Positions 5,760 through 5,918 of a DNA stretch of 5,918 nucleotides are shown one piece after another. Source of the DNA: Gaiellasilicea sp035525905. GTDB taxonomy: Bacteria; Actinomycetota; Thermoleophilia; Gaiellales; Gaiellaceae. Position 1 is the first letter of the stretch. Each line of letters begins with the position of its first letter. The position numbers and the translations under genes were made by a program. The notes beneath the pieces are model-generated. The model saw only the letters and a program-made list of their open reading frames with translations. It was not told the origin of the DNA and did not search any database. The stretch is taken from assembly GCA_035525905.1 (NCBI GenBank), contig DATLDK010000152.1, positions 1 to 5,918 on the forward strand. The letters are read 5' to 3'.

Positions 5760-5768
5760 GGAGGAATC

Positions 5769-5918
5769 ATCGCCGAGAAGGAAGAGAAGATCGAGCTGGA
5801 AGGCGAGGTCGTCGAGGCGTTTCGCAGCGGGATGTTTCGCATCGCGCTCGACAACGGCCACGAGACGCTCGGCTATACAGCCGGGAAGATGCGGCGCTAC
5901 CGGATCAAGGTCTTCCCC
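5769..5918 (+). CDS. infA: Translation initiation factor IF-1, 3'-truncated by window, apparent ATC start
   Basis: Small OB-fold protein that binds the ribosomal A site during initiation, with IF-2 and IF-3. The frame gives 50 residues up to the edge: AEKEEKIELEGEVVEAF, then MFRIALDNGH, and GKMRRYRIKVFP. These match IF-1 signatures (EVVEA, MFRV.LDNGH, the GKMR basic stretch); about 22 more residues are expected outside the window. There is no ATG, GTG or TTG between the csp stop and the conserved start; the only suitable codon is ATC at 5769 (or 5766), placed where the family's initial Met falls, four bases after GGAGG (5760..5764). Either it truly initiates at ATC or the base is an error. 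It lies in the same frame as csp, separated by one TAG. The visible protein part shows no frameshift. It may be a second, csp-linked copy rather than the ribosomal-operon infA; that cannot be decided here. Confidence 0.85.
   Translation, partial: MAEKEEKIELEGEVVEAFRSGMFRIALDNGHETLGYTAGKMRRYRIKVFP

Noticed and set aside
5649..5861. Minus-strand 70-codon frame opposite csp and IF-1
   Set aside because: It is antisense to two conserved genes, has no recognisable motif, and is explained by codon bias on the other strand.

Overview
The window is uniformly GC-rich, with strong G/C preference at third codon positions and occasional GTG/TTG starts. Together with the gene content (an ECF sigma factor with an RskA-like membrane anti-sigma factor, ThyX instead of ThyA, and a csp gene next to an IF-1 gene), this points to a high-GC actinobacterium. 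A Thermoleophilia-type lineage (Gaiellales/Solirubrobacterales) is plausible but is an inference. It reads as ordinary chromosome: I see no transposase, integrase, tRNA, rRNA or CRISPR array.

Layout, left to right. A minus-strand gene, cut off by the left edge, has its first 21 codons at 63..1. Divergent to it is a Mn-type superoxide dismutase gene (138..746, +). A perfect 13-bp GC-rich hairpin (759..788) separates sodA from a convergent gene for a secreted protein with a cupredoxin-like domain and Ig-like repeats (1713..808, -). Across a 141-bp divergent spacer lies a plus-strand operon: a pteridine-reductase-like SDR (1855..2526), an ECF sigma factor (2569..3150) and its transmembrane anti-sigma factor (3147..3716, ATGA overlap with sigma). 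The anti-sigma stop codon shares a CTAG with the stop of a convergent minus-strand pair: thyX (4782..4075) followed by a VOC/glyoxalase-like gene (4069..3713). Divergent from thyX, 33 bp away, is a compact DUF72/YecE-like gene (4816..5448, +). The right end holds a cold-shock protein gene (5556..5759, +) followed closely by a translation initiation factor IF-1 gene that runs off the window edge.

How the genes fit together: the sigma/anti-sigma pair is a standard membrane-signalling switch, and the SDR upstream and the divergent secreted protein may belong to its regulon. ThyX makes dTMP. SOD detoxifies superoxide. The csp-infA pair joins two OB-fold, RNA-binding translation-related proteins.

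The two observations I consider most worth following are at the right end. The csp ribosome-binding site is buried in a long imperfect hairpin (about 5509..5549), a candidate RNA switch. The downstream IF-1 gene has no ATG, GTG or TTG at its start; its best start is an ATC behind a good Shine-Dalgarno sequence, which makes it invisible to standard ORF calling. Two degenerate enzyme folds (a cupredoxin without copper ligands, an SDR with His in place of the catalytic Tyr) are further points of interest. I did not find a clearly new multi-gene system.
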